Of a stretch of DNA of 64,000 nt, positions 23,901 to 33,059 are shown in pieces. Each line of letters begins with the position of its first letter. The first letter of the stretch is position 1. The notes under the pieces are model-generated. The model saw only the letters and a list, made by a program, of their open reading frames with translations. It did not search any database and was not told the DNA's origin. The DNA is from Micrasema longulum. Lineage: Eukaryota; Arthropoda; Insecta; Trichoptera; Brachycentridae. Position numbers and translations under genes: made by a program. The DNA is taken from contig JAGVSM010003551.1 in the NCBI GenBank assembly GCA_022494885.1, forward strand, positions 62,001 to 126,000, read 5' to 3'.

Positions 23901-25149
23901 AAGCCATTAGCGGTATAATGTGTTTTGCAATACTATCCGTAGCATAGCCATGGAATCTCTACTGTCTGACTGTACTCCTGATAACGACAGCTTGAATGAA
24001 TAGTACTGTTAGAGAAATTTCAGCGTTATATAACCGAATACTCCTAAAAGCTTTGAGTTTTTCATTAGTAATAAATTTTGTAAAATATTTTTTTTAATAA
24101 AAAAAAATACTCAAAAAATGAATTTTTAAAAATACCTCATTAAAGGCTTTTTCGATCATGTTTACTCATTAAACTTATAAAGATGAGTTTCTGCGAACAC
24201 ATTTCCACTCATCGTTTTTTGGGCAAAAAATATTTGAGTGCTAAAAATTTTCACGATATTAAATAATTATATAAAAAAAACTCTTTGTTAATTTTCATTT
24301 TTAATCGAAATAGTATAAAGAAAAATTATATTTTTATTCATTTATTTGTTTGAACAAAAAACTTGCCTGTTAAAACTATGTCTTGAATGTAATAAAATAA
24401 AACAAAATACGTAACGTTGTATAAAAACCCGTCTCAAAGTCAAACGGTCAGTCCGTTTTTCTACCATGCAAGAGGTCTTGGGTTCAATTTCCAACAAGGT
24501 TGTCATAAAACATTTAATAATAAAAATAAAATGACTCAAGAATATTTCACAGATTGATCAATTTAAGTTCATGTAACATAAATGATAAAGAAACTGTCTT
24601 GTTAAGTTACCAATATTGTGCTCTAAGCACAACAAGTGCGGAAAGTAAAAACGAATGAATTTTTTAATATTGTTTAAAAAGTAGATGATTAGAAGAGAAA
24701 CAGATGAACAACTAAAACTATCGATGAATTAGAAATAACTACTGTTTGTAATTAACACATTGGAATCGGGTTATGGTCCCGTGGCTAGTATCGTGGACTC
24801 ACTGATCAGATATCCAAAGTTCAAACTCCACTCTACCTAAACTGATTTTCTTATTTCTTATTGTGAGTTATTTACAACTCCTTGAAAATGGCCCGCAAAA
24901 TTAAAATATTTAGGTTCATTACACGAACGCGAAAATTTATTTTTACCAAAAAAGAAATGCATCGAAATCGAAAAAAGTAAATTCATTGCACTTATAAAAA
25001 TAACAAAAAACATATTATTTTTTTTACTAGGAGAAAGGCCGGCAGCCATGCAAACAGGATCAGCAGGACTCTCCAGCAGTGCTCAACACATCCTTCCATT
25101 ACTTTTTATTCCGATTATTCAGCAAAAATTAAGAGAACTCGAGAGATGA
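14780..25149 (+). CDS. dpr: dpr-family two-Ig-domain cell-surface protein, 3' five exons (5' end missing)
   Basis: Joined exons 14780-14976, 17087-17297, 19050-19177, 23730-23898 and 25031-25149 give 273 codons plus stop, with all phases compatible. Counting from the first full codon: a Ser/Gly/Asn-rich linker (1-35); Ig1 with Cys56, Trp68 in VSWIRHRDLHILTVG and Cys118 in DAGMYECQIST; Ig2 with IIGGPDLHVD, Cys159 in NLTC, Trp173 in IFWYH and Cys218 in DSGKYSC; then GERPAAMQTG and a short tail with LPLLFIPII. N-glycosylation sequons are N43VT and N156LT. Known of the family: Dpr proteins are secreted or GPI-anchored neuronal surface proteins that bind DIP partners through Ig1 in synaptic specificity. 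The Ig2 wording points to the dpr8/dpr9/dpr21 subgroup, but I cannot fix the paralogue. No start Met or signal peptide is in these exons, so one or more 5' exons lie upstream. The C-terminal hydrophobic stretch is short and ends in charged residues, so GPI anchoring is uncertain. Confidence 0.93.
14977..17086 (+). other. dpr intron between exons a and b
   Basis: 2,110 bp, AT-rich. The only repeat recognised is a minus foldback-A arm at 15478-15612. Confidence 0.7.
15478..15612 (-). repeat. Foldback family A, minus arm fragment
   Basis: Landmarks are cacttaaaccagccgatgac, cttgtaaatgcc, atttccttctgaa and the end ccgttgcaatatgctgatct. It lies within the dpr intron. Confidence 0.75.
17087..17297 (+). 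CDS. dpr: dpr exon b (second half of Ig1)
   Basis: The acceptor is tcgtttcacag and the donor gtaaga from 17298. It holds the Ig core Trp (VSWIRHRD), the TYTSDQRFQ strand typical of Dpr Ig1 and the DAGMYEC cysteine. It ends in phase 1 and is preceded by a 2,110-bp intron. Confidence 0.95.
17454..18311 (+). pseudogene. Mariner-type transposase pseudogene split by a SINE
   Basis: Starts MSVFIKQKTFISFCLRNEIP, then AAETLKMLQKTFGD, the N-terminal helix-turn-helix region of mariner transposases. Frameshifts follow near 17560. About 17690-17905 reads GQTINKKYYL, KRPELWVDS, HNNTPYHTAFL and YSPDLAPYYFWLF. After the SINE (17926-18112) it resumes KKPLRGHRFDIIEEIKSESL and ends YFESDKIDFEE-stop at 18311. 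The central part with the first catalytic Asp is missing. The last catalytic Asp of the usual SPDLAPxD motif reads Tyr. Length is well below the usual ~345 residues. It lies in the dpr intron, same strand. Dead by several independent lesions. Confidence 0.88.
17926..18112 (-). mobile_element. tRNA-derived SINE nested in the mariner
   Basis: Minus strand: A-box-like tgtggtcaagacgc, B-box ggattcaattccc, a body containing ggcctcctggcctgttgtgg, and an AAT-repeat tail (plus-strand ttattattattattattt at 17922-17940). It separates two mariner coding blocks, so it inserted after the mariner. Confidence 0.8.
19050..19177 (+). CDS. dpr: dpr exon c (first half of Ig2)
   Basis: The acceptor is attttttacag and the donor gtattt from 19178, a weaker donor than the others. 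It encodes VPTAKIIGGPDLHVDLGS, the NLTC cysteine and the Ig core Trp in IFWYHQDE. The 1,752-bp intron before it contains the broken mariner and its nested SINE. Confidence 0.94.
19178..20189 (+). other. dpr intron c-d, proximal part
   Basis: AT-rich. The stretch near 19250-19400 is more balanced in composition but I cannot assign it. Confidence 0.4.
20190..20285 (-). repeat. Foldback family A, minus arm end
   Basis: Contains cagccaatgacaggtcataa, cctagacttccatattccct and the terminus tttccatccctgttgtaatt. It abuts the LINE tail that follows. Confidence 0.75.
20286..20705 (+). mobile_element. 3' end of an RNase-H/zinc-knuckle LINE with 3' UTR
   Basis: The reading frame to 20512 includes the knuckle CRFCSADEETPTSVHILCEF followed by DALHHKRSLILGG, the C-terminal pattern of LINE ORF2 in RNase-H-bearing clades such as R1/I/Jockey. 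The stop is at 20512. The ~190-bp 3' UTR matches copies at 4225-4390 (minus) and 51040-51245 (plus), ending AATAAGAATAAAA. It lies inside a dpr intron. The clade is an inference. Confidence 0.75.
20930..21375 (+). mobile_element. C-terminal tail and 3' UTR of a second LINE
   Basis: The frame to 21166 reads HDYNTRF, LAVPRYCNKYGKRTLQYSIP and LPNNIKNT, the usual end of CR1/Jockey-like RT proteins (NTR..., YG.RS..., W..LP.. pattern). A 3' UTR with a strong hairpin (21288-21322) and an A-rich end follows. No upstream RT core is present. Confidence 0.65.
21288..21322 (+). other. Stable hairpin in LINE 3' UTR
   Basis: Two nested pairs: CCTGCT with AGCAGG, and AGTTGC with GCAACT, separated by a 6-nt loop region. 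It contains CTGATGAG but no GAAA box after the stem, so it is not a hammerhead. A role in recognition by the LINE reverse transcriptase is possible but unproved. Confidence 0.5.
21376..22679 (+). other. dpr intron c-d, AT-rich middle
   Basis: No repeat or coding signal recognised apart from AT-rich frames. Confidence 0.4.
22680..22895 (+). repeat. Foldback family A, plus arm
   Basis: Outer end ctgcaacagatggaaaaaac, then atttacatggct, gtgtaacatttaccaatctg, ttgacttttgtgaagcaaga and tgttggtgagattt. Part of the ggctggttta region is deleted. Confidence 0.75.
22929..23022. repeat. Near-perfect inverted repeat (hairpin), ~42-bp arms
   Basis: The left arm 22929-22974 (attataaattattatgaaaa, then taaaac, gttatcagtgttaca) is the reverse complement of 22981-23022 except for two extra T's. 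Only about 6 bp separates the arms. The near-identity suggests recent origin. Confidence 0.9.
23442..23676 (+). mobile_element. SINE family 1 copy
   Basis: tRNA-like head with A box in gcggtatagtggtcagc and B box in ggtttgattcc, T-stem tcggg/cccga intact. The body ends in caccattaggtgcggaaagg and a GAT microsatellite tail. Further copies are at 24430 (plus), 34606 (minus) and 52454 (minus). It ends 53 bp before dpr exon d. Confidence 0.8.
23730..23898 (+). CDS. dpr: dpr exon d (second half of Ig2)
   Basis: The acceptor is tgttcacag and the donor gtaagc from 23899. It encodes VISYDSIRGGVSVVTEKGEV, the DSGKYSC cysteine and VRVHVLN. It follows the longest intron here (4,552 bp), which is filled with LINE, SINE and foldback copies. 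The exon is clearly more GC-rich than its flanks. Confidence 0.95.
24430..24660 (+). mobile_element. SINE family 1 copy, diverged
   Basis: Matches the 23442 copy: ctaccatgcaagaggtcttg, ggttcaatttcc (B box), acaacaagtgcggaaag near the 3' end. The A box is degraded. Confidence 0.7.
24762..24845 (+). mobile_element. SINE family 2 copy (head only)
   Basis: Head ggtcccgtggctagtatcgt, ggactcac, gatcagatatccaaagttc and aaactccactc corresponds to the minus-strand copy at 50375-50480. Tail not defined. Confidence 0.65.
25031..25149 (+). CDS. dpr: dpr terminal coding exon with stop
   Basis: The acceptor is tttttactag. The exon completes a Gly codon, continues ERPAAMQTGSAGLSS, then a weakly hydrophobic LPLLFIPII and a charged tail ending LRELER, with TGA at 25147-25149. 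The GERPxAMQT start is the usual sequence after Ig2 in this dpr subgroup. The tail is shorter and more polar than a classical GPI signal. Confidence 0.88.
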
Positions 25150-25335
25150 CAAAATTTTTGGTGGTGTTGAATAAATTAAACATAAAAATTGTAAAGAAAT
25201 AACAACTATTATTAAAGCTGTATAATAAATGTATTGTTATGTTGTAAATAAATGTTGAGGAAATTAAACATGTTTTGTACATAGCACTTTTTATGTTGAA
25301 CGAATAAATTATAAGTAATAAATTTGTGTTTGTAT
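25150..25335 (+). terminator. dpr 3' UTR with clustered poly(A) signals
   Basis: AATAAA occurs at 25224-25229, 25247-25252, 25303-25308 and 25317-25322. The last is followed directly by a GT/T-rich stretch (ttgtgtttgtatt), the usual downstream element. Cleavage near 25335 is inferred. LINE sequence begins within about 450 bp downstream. Confidence 0.65.
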
Positions 25336-25691
25336 TATTTCAATTTAGAACCTAATATTTTTAATACTTCTTCTTAAATTTTCTTTCAAATTGTGTCATT
25401 AAAAAACAATAAATATTATTTACAGATGGATTTTTTTTTCATTGTACAGCCTTAAAAGTGTAGAGCTAATTATGCACACGTATTTATTTATTATACATGC
25501 CTAGAGAGTTTTTACATGACATATTCAAAATAAAAAATCAATTGTTTCATGGTATAACAATACAATATGAAAGTTCAATAAATACCCATGTATTTAATGA
25601 ACATTTTTATTTACAAAAGTATCGATTAACATTATTCTGTGAAAAAATATAACAGTTTTACCTTTTATACATCGTAGATCAACGTTATCGA
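25336..25691. other. Intergenic, nothing recognised
   Basis: AT-rich spacer downstream of dpr. Confidence 0.35.
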
Positions 25692-25753
25692 CATTCATCA
25701 GCAAATCCACATTCATCAGCAAATCCACATTCATCGGCATTCATCAGCAAATC
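25692..25753. repeat. 18-bp minisatellite
   Basis: Two exact units of cattcatcagcaaatcca (25692-25709, 25710-25727), then a truncated unit (cattcatcgg) and a partial one ending near 25753. Confidence 0.9.
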
Positions 25754-25784
25754 AATAAATTGAATATGATGATTTTTTGAAGAA

Positions 25785-25995
25785 ATGCAAGTATGACGAA
25801 ATCTAAAATCACTGTGAATGGGGTTATACTGAAACAAGTAGACACATGTGTGAGTCTGGGAAGTATATTTACTAAGGATGGAATAACTGAGAAAGATAAT
25901 TAGTTGAAATGCATTATTAAAACTTGATACTGCATAAAACCTACTTTTAGATATTACTAAAACCTTAAATGCAGCATATCACAAGGTTGACTCCG
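25785..25995 (+). mobile_element. LINE ORF2 fragment (RT C-terminal side)
   Basis: From 25793 the frame reads MTKSKITVNGVILKQVDTCV, then SLGSIFTKDGITEKDN and a TAG at 25901. This matches the 'V..F.YLGS.FT.DG' region that follows the RT domain in RTE-like and related insect LINEs. It seems to be the upstream part of the same family whose end lies at 33060-33560. Confidence 0.65.
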
Positions 25996-26667
25996 TTTTA
26001 GTTGGTTTTTGAAGAAAACTGATGGCAGATACTTCTTTAGAGTATAAGAAGTTAAAATCAAAATGTACAAAATTAAAAAAAATCGTAGTTTATTAGTCAA
26101 AGTTATGAGTGTGCGACGGGTTCGGTTCTGCACGGTAGATTAGATTATTAAACAACTAGCGTTCCTGTAAAATTTTGTTTTGAAATATATAAATTAAAAA
26201 ACATCGGTTTTGATTAATAATAGCAGTCTTCAAATGATTTTTTCAGCACATTATTTTAAAAGCTATGCATAAAAATTTTAAAAACATTCTCAAAATCCAT
26301 AATTTTACAATCTCCTTGTGATTATACTACGCTATTGAAATTCAATTTTAGACAAGCATATGCAGTGTTTACATCAAACGCTGCCATTTTCTTTATCCCA
26401 AGCTTACAACGTGTGATCCTTCACTGCTTGTCATACAAAGTCTTCCGTAAATCACCACATAAACTTCATACGGGTTGCACCGTCTTAAGCTGCACTTAGC
26501 AAACTAAGGATATACACTTTGGCAGCTTTGAAAAATAAAAACGTAAACTTGGCACGTTTATATAAATGATTTGGATTATATTATAATTCAACAATATTTT
26601 GAGTAGGCCCAATTTTTTTTTTGATATTAACTAGATTCAAGACTCTAGGGAAATATTGATACAAATA
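25996..26667. other. AT-rich, nothing recognised
   Basis: May include decayed LINE continuation up to about 26050. Nothing else seen. Confidence 0.3.
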
Positions 26668-27080
26668 TATTCCAACAGACATGAAGAAAATTTTATAGAA
26701 GGGGCATTTACAAAGCTTATGATACTCCGCCCACTAATACACGCATCCTTACACAAAAAACTCGCACTCATGCACTTTTATGAAATAATATCTAACAGAA
26801 CTGGATTTTTATAATTGTATTTATGTGAAAAACTGATTTGGATTTATTAAGGTTTTTTTTTACAATGTTGTGTATATTTTTTTTGTATTGCTGTTGTTTT
26901 TCTGAATAAACAAAATTAAAAAAGAAATACCGACTTATAAGCTTAACACTTAACGCACTGTGTAACATTCACCATTCTGCCATTGTTTGAACATCTTTAT
27001 ATCTTTATTTTTTACTTCTGTTGATCTTTGTGAAGTTAAATGGCTACCTTTATTGTGGCGGTGCAATTCTAACCGAATTA
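26668..27080 (+). repeat. Foldback family A, interrupted plus arm
   Basis: The first part at 26668-26760 has ccaacagacatgaagaaaat, gcatttacaaagcttatga and ctccgccca. After about 170 bp of other sequence the arm recurs at 26935-27080 (cgcactgtgtaacattcacc, attctgcc, ctgttgatctttgtgaag). Confidence 0.65.
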
Positions 27081-27614
27081 ATTTACCTACATACTAGGCG
27101 ATGCCTGAAAATACTTCAGTAGGTATGGTAGCTTTTGTAGTGAACGTTAAATCAATACGATTAATTATATATGTTTTTTTCTGTCCCTTGTCCTGAAATG
27201 AAAAATGAAACTTATCCAGGTGTAGAAGTAAAATCTTTTTAAAACCAAATAATCTAGTTTTATGATTCAGCTATTTGAATTCAGTGACTGTTTATTGGCG
27301 AATAAACGTTTAAAATAAGTCCTGAACTTGATTTTATGTAGCTGGAATTGATTTTGGGGAGATTTATGGCATATTCAACGTCTTCGGAATTGCGGAAGAT
27401 CGTAAACAAGTTATATTGAGGTATTGGGATTCGGGCGGATCCACAAAAATATTGATCCTAGATATTGAACATTTGGATTATTCCTTGGTTCCTTTATTGG
27501 GCAGAATTTTACAACCCATAAAGTACGCCTTTCTATTTTGATTGCGTTAGTACAGTGTTTTCAAACCCTAAGAAGTTGTATGCGCTGGTCTAGGGCCAGT
27601 TGCATAAAAAAACG

Positions 27615-28190
27615 CTTAAATTAAACGTTCAACAACATTTTGATTAAGCCCCCATGGGAGTTATCGATAAAAATATTTTACAACAGAGATGAAGAACATA
27701 GGCTGAATAGTGAATGTTACACTGTATGTAAAGTGGCCACTTAATCCAGCCAAAGACAGATCATGAGCCCTGTAAATGCCTATTACTCTATTTTATTTTC
27801 GTTGAAATGTTATTTATCTGTTTTAATATATTAATTTTGATAATTCCCAAGGGGGTTGAATCCAGTTCTTGTCTACAAACATTTACACAACCCTAAAATA
27901 TAGTTGCTAAAACCAGCTGGTTAAAGAAGAAGTATAAAAATTTAAAAGTATTTTCAGGCGTTTCCTTGTATGTAGGTCAGTCTGAATTTCTCCCGCATAA
28001 ACAAAGGTTTCAGCTTATTAACTTCACAAAAATCAACAGACGGAATAATATAGGTGTTCAAACATAGGGCATCATTAGTAAATGTTACATAGTGGATAAA
28101 GTGGCCACTGAAAACAGCCAATATTAGACCCTGTAAATGCTTTAACGTCTATATTCCCTTCTACAAAATGTTCTTCATCTCTGTTGAAAT
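27615..28190 (-). repeat. Foldback family A, two minus arms around a middle module
   Basis: 27690-27840 and 27990-28190 are minus arms (gtggccactt, gccctgtaaatgcc, tcatctctgttg end). Between them lie tgataattcccaagggggtt, aatccagttcttgtctacaa and the linker ctggttaaagaagaagtat. An inverted middle-module end (cccccatgggagtt) sits at 27648-27661. Confidence 0.75.
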
Positions 28191-28540
28191 ACATAAATAA
28201 AGAATTATATTTGCGTTTATGCCTAAATAGGCAAAACGGGTTGCTTTATCTCATATAACTTATATTTGAAGCATTAACTTAGGAGTCGAATAACTCAATA
28301 AACGTTAGTAAATATTTTAATAAAACCACCGATATTTCTGTGATGATAGGTTAAGAGGCATATCTGTCTGTTTTTCAGGACACTAATTACACTAAAATGC
28401 AAATCCTTCTTTACAATATCATTTTTTTAGGCTTAACCACGAAGTGTCTAAAGACCTCATAGTTGGGTTTCTGCAGCAAAGATTATTTAAAAAAACATGC
28501 ATATATACAGTAGTAGTTGGCATTAAATCAAAGACATCGG
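28191..28540. other. Nothing recognised
   Basis: AT-rich spacer between a foldback copy and the MITE-like hairpin. Confidence 0.35.
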
Positions 28541-28670
28541 GCTTAAGAAAGAGACTGCCGGCCAATTTAGTTTGGTAAGACGTTGCCTTTGTCATTCACA
28601 CATTAATACAGATACCAGACACATGTGACAAGGACTACGCTCTACAAAATCGGCAGTCTCTTTTTTAAGC
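28541..28670. mobile_element. 130-bp MITE-like hairpin element
   Basis: Terminal inverted repeats GCTTAAGAAAGAGACTGCCG (28541-28560) and its reverse complement at 28651-28670 match at 19 of 20 positions. Weaker pairing continues inward (atttagtttg..., cctttgtca with tgacaagg). No clear target duplication. It could also fold as a long RNA hairpin. Confidence 0.7.
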
Positions 28671-29359
28671 TAGGACCGCGATTATGAACGGCTATCTTCA
28701 TCGGTATATACTGAGACGGTATAAACTAATATCGGTATGTATGTACGAAATTGTGTATATTTAAGTATTTTCGTTGGTAATTGGCAACTGAACATGTTTA
28801 GAAAAAAAAATGTACACAAATTCTACTTTTCGTACAAATAAATTCATTAATTATACTTAGTGGATAAAATTAAAGATACATTTGAGCTTTCCATCAGAAT
28901 ACGTACTCTGATTAACTTTATTTACTGCCGGGTATAGTTACTAGCATCTGATATACTCGACTTTCAATTTTTCTACTATGTAGTCTTAAACTATTATCCT
29001 CGATCATTAAGGCGTCGATTTTCAGAGCAGTAAGTAAGCCGCGGTGTAAGTAAATGAAATATATAATTATAATAAATCATACAAAAAGTGGTCCTTTTGA
29101 ATACATGTTATTAAAGATGGAAAACAACGGAGTCTGCATTGAATCCAACGATATTTTTTATATTTTTTTTCATTAAATTTTACAATACGCCCAAGGAGCA
29201 TTTACAAAAAACATACAGGTTAGTACAAACATAGTAAGTAATAATTTAAAAAATAAACAACACTTGTTTGAATACATGTAGAAACAATAAAAAGCATACT
29301 GCCATGCAAAATAAAAAGTGGAACTTTACATAGTTAAAAAGAAAAAAAATATATATGGA
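28671..29359. other. Nothing recognised
   Basis: AT-rich spacer before the LINE copy. Confidence 0.35.
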
Positions 29360-29960
29360 TATAATAATAATAATATTATTAATAATGGATAACTTATATA
29401 GCGCCATTTTCGTAATATTATACCTTAAGGGCGCTTTAGAAAGTGATTATATAAAGATATAAATTTCATTTTAACTTTTTCATTTAAGAAAAATAATGTT
29501 TTTTGTCACCACATGCTAAGAATTTATTCAAATGATTTAGAGAACAAGTGGGTTTTAAGTTTCTTCCGAAACATAACTTCACTCTCACAGTTTCGGACTT
29601 CTGCTGGGAGAGCATTCCATGCCATACGGCCTGCGACCGAAAATGCACGTTCGCCGAATTTAGTGCGCTGTTTGCGTAGAGGTATAATAACTTTTCCTTT
29701 CGACGTAGATGTAGGTGATCTAAGCGTAAGACGTCTGTCAGCTAGTTCATCTGGAATGCAAAGTTCCCTTAGATATTCTGGAGCAGAGTTGTTCTGTGAC
29801 TTATACATAAGCCAACAGAGTTTATATTCCACCCTCTGTGGAAAACGTAGCCAGTACAATTTCCGAAGTAGTGGAGTGATATGACTGAACTTAGAGATTC
29901 CAAAAATAAGTATCGCTGCAGCATTCAATACAGACTGTAGGCGAGTCATTGATATAAGAA
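29360..29960 (-). mobile_element. CR1/L2-like LINE, RT C-terminus and 3' tail
   Basis: Open frame on the minus strand (29524-29960 is the meaningful part). It reads TRLQSVLNAAAILI, FSHITPLLRKLYWLRFPQRV, EYKLCWLMYKS, PEYLRELC, then RAFSVAGRMAWNALPAEVRN and KLKTHLFSK. This is the classic LINE end (AFSVAGP..WN.LP). The 3' side has the tail tatagcgccattttcg and ttaagggcgcttt, with an ATA/TAA microsatellite beyond. Same family as 44640-45235 and the tail at 6530-6592. This copy keeps the longest uninterrupted frame of the three. Confidence 0.85.
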
Positions 29961-30589
29961 AAGTAATTGAATTAAAAAGCAAATTGTAAATAACTTGTAA
30001 AGAATTTAAACAAAAAAAAATATATATATATATACTTATACGTAAAAAAAAATTGTAGTAACAAATAATTGTTAAAAACAAATATTAAAAATTAGTTTAC
30101 AGTAAGTATATTAAGGATAATAACATAATTTCTGGTACACAATATTATACAATAAACTTACTTTTCTATTGGTGGATTTCATCAACAAGGCAATGCTTTG
30201 TTTCTCTGGGAAATAAAATATTAATTAATTTATTTATTTATTTGACGGACTTATGCAGTCCATTTTAACGATGGTAAATACAATTTCGTTTTATAAATAC
30301 AAGCACAAATAAAATAAAATACAACTTAATAAAATTAAGGCTAGGACAAAACAAAAATTACTACCTCAAGACAAGAGCCGGTCCATCTAATTTTTTTTTT
30401 TTTAATCTATAAAGACTTGCACCAAAAAAGTCCAGATCTTGTCTCGAGTTTACAATACGACACAATTGAGACATTGGTGCATGCAAGCCATAGTTAAACA
30501 TAATATGTTGTACATGTTATTACACTTGTTTCTCGGAACATATCGTAATGTATTGGGTATTAACACGAATGTGTCGTTTTTTTTCCAAA
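29961..30589. other. AT-rich with TA microsatellite
   Basis: Contains a short TA run at 30020-30034 and an A-rich stretch. No other signal. Confidence 0.35.
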
Positions 30590-30790
30590 TTTGTAACTAA
30601 ACACCAAAAGTAGAAAAAATGGTAAATGTTTACGTCATTCGAAAGACATTAATTTTTTCGCTCTACAAGATACTGCGTTTGCTTTTATATCATGAATATT
30701 ATTCAATTTGATCACAAGATTATAAAACGGGATGTTAAGTAGACGAAAGTGAACATTTTCGACACCTTTTTATATTCGTTCGTTATCTGC
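30590..30790 (+). pseudogene. Mariner 5' end fragment
   Basis: 30727-30785 aligns codon by codon to the mariner N-terminus at 35118: GC, stop (TAA for CAG), then VDESEHFRHLFIF against GCQVDENEHFLHLLLF. The ~60 bp upstream also match. The similarity ends at about 30790. Confidence 0.65.
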
Positions 30791-32374
30791 CGGCATTCGA
30801 ATAGCTTACAGACGCTTAGACAAAATGTTAAATGCAACGTTTAATGATAGGGCTGAATGTCGCTTAGCCTCTTGTTGTAACGTCACGAACGTGTCAAAAA
30901 CATGCTAAAATGAACATTCATAGATCATTGGCGTAATTATTTAAGTCAAAAGCAATATTTTTTTAAATTTTATACCTAAAACCATCGGCTGACGCGCGCA
31001 GCGCCAGCAAGAAATCCGCCCGTAACAACGCGCTGATAGTGACTGAATTCACTAAATCTTGCTCGTAAACTGGCCGAAAGGAACTAACGTTTAAATGTAG
31101 TTTGGAGTCTTATCCTATCAGGCACATGACATTCTTAAAAAAATGTAAGTAAAGGGTAATCTATGACATAATTCACTAGTTTAAATACGAATAACTGATC
31201 TGCAATCAATTTTCTGAACTCTAGCGTTTGAATTGCATTTAGAGTAAAATCAAATTTGTAATTTATTGAATTTGTATTTTTTTTTTATAGGTTATTACTT
31301 TTAACCTTATATAAGGGATTTCATATAACAAAGAGCATACTCTAATTGTCTTTTCACATATGGTTTATAAAGCAGTGTTAATGTTTATATATTTTTGAAG
31401 TCTTTAGAAATTCAAAATTAAAATTTAAGCATTTTAAACGCCTTATTAATAATTTCATTGATGTTAATACCGAGTACTAGCATGAAATCTAAAATTATTG
31501 ATTTATTTATACTTTTACAATGTTTTTTTATTTTTTTTATACATAATAATGTTCCCTTAATGTTCCCGTGCCGAGAGAAACATTTTACAATAAGTAAAAC
31601 ATGCATTAAATTAGTTATTTAACAAAGTTAACAAAATAACAAAATAAAAACGTAATTAATCTAATTATCATTAACATAATAAGCAGTATAAACTCATAAA
31701 AAATCATAAAAAAACATATCCAATTTATATTGACCTGTCACTTGGCTTGATCCACTCATCGATCCGCGCGCAACCCACCTCCACTATCCATTTCTTAATA
31801 GCAATCTTATATTGTGAGTATTCCCAAGTATCTTGTGACGTTCTTTCTTATGAACAAACTAAGTGGAATTTTCGGATTGTAGTAGTGCGAATTAACTTCA
31901 TTAATCATATCGCTAAAATAATGAAGCTCCCTGCGCAATAAACGGTTTACTGCCTCTTAAAATTTAGTCTCTCCGAGATGTCTCATAACACCCGTAAAAC
32001 TACAAACGACACTAAGTCAGCATGTATTCATAACTCCATGAATATGTAAATTCAGATTCTTAATGAATTACTCGCTCTGTGTTCCCTATCGCCTAATCCC
32101 AAGAGAAGCATGCACGTAGATTGCAATTTATATTCATGTCAATTTCATGCATTATTCCTGACACACAAAACTTGGAACTCCGAGCACGAAGACTCCGCTG
32201 GTAACATCGCCAAGCATAGTACCACATTTGATGTTTTATGCATTTTTCTGTATCTTAGTAATAACTTGATCATGTGAATGAAGCAGGAAATGATTTGAGG
32301 GAATATTTGTTGTTCCTTTATTTATTTTCTAACTCATTCAGTCCATTTATTTTAAATAAAATACCTAAATTTAT
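30791..32374. other. Nothing recognised
   Basis: A GC-richer patch near 30980-31080 and a frame at 31747-31941 have no recognisable content. Confidence 0.35.
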
Positions 32375-32915
32375 TGCAACACAGAGGAAAAAAATTTTCG
32401 AGAAGGGAATATGGAAGTCTAGGCATTTAAAGGGCTATGACCTGTCATTGGCTGGTTTGAGTGGCTACTTTATACACTTAAACATCCAAACTTCTCAAAA
32501 AAGTTTTCCCTCTCTGTTGTTATAAATATAGTCTGCAAGCATTTGAACATACTCAAACATTGTTGAATTAACTACCCGGTAAAATAAGAAGTATAAAAAT
32601 ATATAGGTGATTAAGTTTAGCCGGATGAATCACAACCGCATAATAAAGGTTTCAACTCCTTTACTACACAAAAGACAATAGATGGAAGAGTTTAAGAAAT
32701 GTAGATGTTTAAATATGGGCAGAATGGTGAAATTTACACAGTGTGTAAAGTGGCCACTTAAACCAGCCAATGAAAGGTCATAAGCCCTGTAGATGCCTAG
32801 ACTTCTATATAACCTTCTTTTAAATGTTCTTCATCTCTGTTGTATTATGTAAATATTAACAGTTCCCCAAGGAGTTCCATTCTACAAAAGTTTCGGCAAA
32901 CTCAAAATATTGATA
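32375..32915. repeat. Foldback family A, inverted pair of arms with middle module
   Basis: The plus arm (32375-32522) begins attgcaacacagaggaaaa and, after an internal deletion, ends in its own reverse complement (cttctcaaaaaagttttccc, tctctgttg). The middle module follows (gtctgcaagcatttgaacat, actcaaacattgttg), then a nearly complete minus arm (32585-32850: aaccgcataataaaggtttc, gggcagaatggtg, acagtgtgtaaagtggccac, ctctgttg). A second middle module (agttccccaaggagtt) comes last. This is the clearest evidence that the family is built from inverted arms. Confidence 0.85.
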
Positions 32916-33059
32916 CTAAAGATATTTTGGTAATCAATTGTTTTTACACGGGAAATCGGGACTTAGTTTTTGCAATGTCCTATACGATAGTAAATCAGCT
33001 GACACTGATAATCTTTAAAATTCAGATTATACCTCAAGTTTACAATAAGACCCAGGTTG

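Larger units (their letters stand above)
23899..25030 (+). other. dpr intron between exons d and e
   Basis: 1,132 bp holding two SINE copies (24430-24660, 24762-24845). The rest is AT-rich. Confidence 0.8.

Noticed and set aside
25060..25149. Transmembrane anchor at the dpr C-terminus
   Set aside because: The hydrophobic stretch is only about nine residues, too short for a membrane span.
25692..25753. CRISPR-like direct repeats
   Set aside because: Units are contiguous without spacers, in an insect genome; a minisatellite.
29513..29884. 123-codon plus-strand frame
   Set aside because: Antisense shadow of the minus-strand LINE frame with the AFSVAG motif.
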